Below, piece after piece: positions 62,867 to 64,000 of a DNA stretch of 64,000 bases. Origin of the DNA: Cytobacillus depressus (GTDB taxonomy: Bacteria; Bacillota; Bacilli; Bacillales; Cytobacillaceae); NCBI RefSeq assembly GCF_008923245.1, contig NZ_WBOS01000005.1:1-64000 (forward strand), written 5' to 3'. Below the pieces are notes generated by a model. The model saw only the letters and a program-made list of their open reading frames with translations. It searched no databases and had not been told where the DNA came from. Position 1 is the first letter of the stretch. Each line of letters opens with the position of its first letter. The position numbers were made by a program, and so were the translations under genes.

Positions 62867-64000
62867 TTAAAACATTTCAGATGTTGTTTTTGCTTGCATA
62901 TGAAGTAATAAATAATCAGGGCCGCCTGCTTTGGAGTCTGTTCCCGACATATTGAATCCTCCAAATGGCTGGTAACCTACGATTGCACCCGTACAGCCAC
63001 GGTTGAAGTATAGGTTTCCAACATGGAAATCTTCGCGGGCTTTTTGGATGTTTTCGCGGTTGTTTGTAATAACCGCACCTGTTAAGCCGTATTCTGTGTT
63101 GTTTGCGATTTCGATTGCATTGTCGAAGTCTTTCGCTTTTGTGAAGCCGACAACTGGTCCGAAGATCTCTTCCTTCATGAGACGTGCTTCTGGTGAAAGG
63201 TCTGCAAATACAGTTGGTTTAATGAAGTAGCCTTTTGAATCGTCTCCTTCTCCGCCTGTCATTAGCTTCCCTTCCTGCTTACCGATTTCGATATAGCTCA
63301 TTACTTTATTATAAGCACTTTGGTCAATCACTGTTGCCATGTAATTGTTTTGATCTGTTGGATCGCCTTGTGTTAATTGATTTGTTAACTCAACGACACG
63401 GTTTAATACTTGATCGTACACATCCTCAACAACTACTGCACGAGAACATGCTGAACATTTTTGACCAGAGAATCCGAACGCAGAAGCAACGATAGAAGTA
63501 GCTGCTAGCTCAAGATCGGCTTCTTTATCAACAACAATCGTATCTTTTCCGCCCATTTCTGCGATGAGACGCTTCATCCAAATTTGGCCTTCGCTGATTT
63601 TTGAAGAACGTTCAAAAATACGGAGACCAACATCGCGAGAACCTGTGAAGCTGATGAAACGAGTATCTTTATGGTCAACTAAATAGTCGCCCACTTCAGC
63701 ACCGCTTCCTGGTACGAAGTTAAGGACACCTGCAGGAAGACCTGCCTCATCCATTACTTCTACGAATTTCGCTGCCACAATTGGCGTTGTAGAAGCTGGC
63801 TTTAATAGCACAGTGTTTCCAGTTACGATTGCTGCAACCGTTGTCCCAGCCATGATAGCTAATGGGAAGTTCCATGGAGAAATAATGATTCCAACTCCTA
63901 ATGGAATATAGTCATAACGGTTAAACTCATTAGGACGGCTGTTTACTGGCACACCATCTTTAATGCGCAGCATTTGACGAGCATAGTATTCTAAGAAATC
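62867..64000 (-). CDS. rocA: 1-pyrroline-5-carboxylate dehydrogenase (C-terminal part)
   Basis: The gene enters from the right edge; the visible 377 residues are about the last three quarters of a ~515-residue enzyme. It oxidises glutamate 5-semialdehyde/pyrroline-5-carboxylate to glutamate. The general-base Glu is in [15 protein letters not shown] and the catalytic Cys in [34 protein letters not shown] is typical of RocA/PutC. The first codons in the window read [16 protein letters not shown], continuous with the family. It is followed by rocD. The upstream promoter is outside the window. Confidence 0.92.
   Translation of the reverse strand, partial: DFLEYYARQMLRIKDGVPVNSRPNEFNRYDYIPLGVGIIISPWNFPLAIMAGTTVAAIVTGNTVLLKPASTTPIVAAKFVEVMDEAGLPAGVLNFVPGSGAEVGDYLVDHKDTRFISFTGSRDVGLRIFERSSKISEGQIWMKRLIAEMGGKDTIVVDKEADLELAATSIVASAFGFSGQKCSACSRAVVVEDVYDQVLNRVVELTNQLTQGDPTDQNNYMATVIDQSAYNKVMSYIEIGKQEGKLMTGGEGDDSKGYFIKPTVFADLSPEARLMKEEIFGPVVGFTKAKDFDNAIEIANNTEYGLTGAVITNNRENIQKAREDFHVGNLYFNRGCTGAIVGYQPFGGFNMSGTDSKAGGPDYLLLHMQAKTTSEMF

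Overview
The window looks like chromosomal DNA of a low-GC, endospore-forming Bacillaceae. Evidence: a 16S rRNA leader with tandem sigma-A promoters at the left edge, strong AGGAGG-type ribosome sites with frequent GTG/TTG starts, a Spo0E-type phosphatase gene behind a Spo0A box, and a yugO-yugN-pgi group as in Bacillus subtilis. I cannot assign a genus.

Layout. 1-3.8 kb: rRNA leader, DUF488 gene, DnaA-box cluster, first copy of a 269-bp repeat, GNAT acetyltransferase, EamA exporter, MgtC-like protein. 3.8-6.6 kb: a scarred accessory patch with an intact tRNA-Ala(GGC), an inverted 43-bp copy of its 3' half, two transposase remnants, a small truncated GIY-YIG-like gene, and a protein made of three fused RidA domains. 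6.6-12.5 kb: dipeptide-type ABC operon. 12.8-21.6 kb: thioredoxin gene, then an oligopeptide ABC operon that also carries an Xaa-Pro peptidase and a proline racemase. 22-29.4 kb: AgcS symporter and a hydroxyproline catabolic operon. 29.6-33.5 kb: sigma-54 activator and three redox subunits of a D-hydroxyproline dehydrogenase. 33.9-38.6 kb: Liv-type ABC operon. 38.9-54.9 kb: two more Xaa-Pro peptidases, an orphan peptide-binding protein, a decayed permease gene, a prolyl-oligopeptidase plus peptide ABC operon, and a frameshifted second prolyl oligopeptidase. 55-64 kb: arsB, M20 amidohydrolase, spo0E-like, yugO, yugN, pgi, rocD and part of rocA.

How it works together. The central ~40 kb reads as one program for eating proline- and hydroxyproline-rich peptides (collagen-like material). 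Peptides are imported by several Opp/Dpp systems and cut at proline by prolyl oligopeptidase and three M24B peptidases. Hydroxyproline is epimerised to cis-4-hydroxy-D-proline, oxidised by an FAD plus iron-sulfur dehydrogenase, deaminated by a DapA-family enzyme and oxidised by an aldehyde dehydrogenase to 2-oxoglutarate. RocA and RocD supply the proline/ornithine branch.

The strongest new observation is regulatory. Seven good sigma-54 (-24/-12) promoters stand in front of these scattered units, next to one gene for a PAS-AAA-Fis enhancer-binding protein. Around several of them I see a palindrome of the form TGTGTAAA-N4-TTTACACA, a candidate binding site for that activator. Other notable items are a proline racemase paralogue that has lost both catalytic cysteines but is translationally coupled to the intact epimerase, and the single-chain three-domain RidA.
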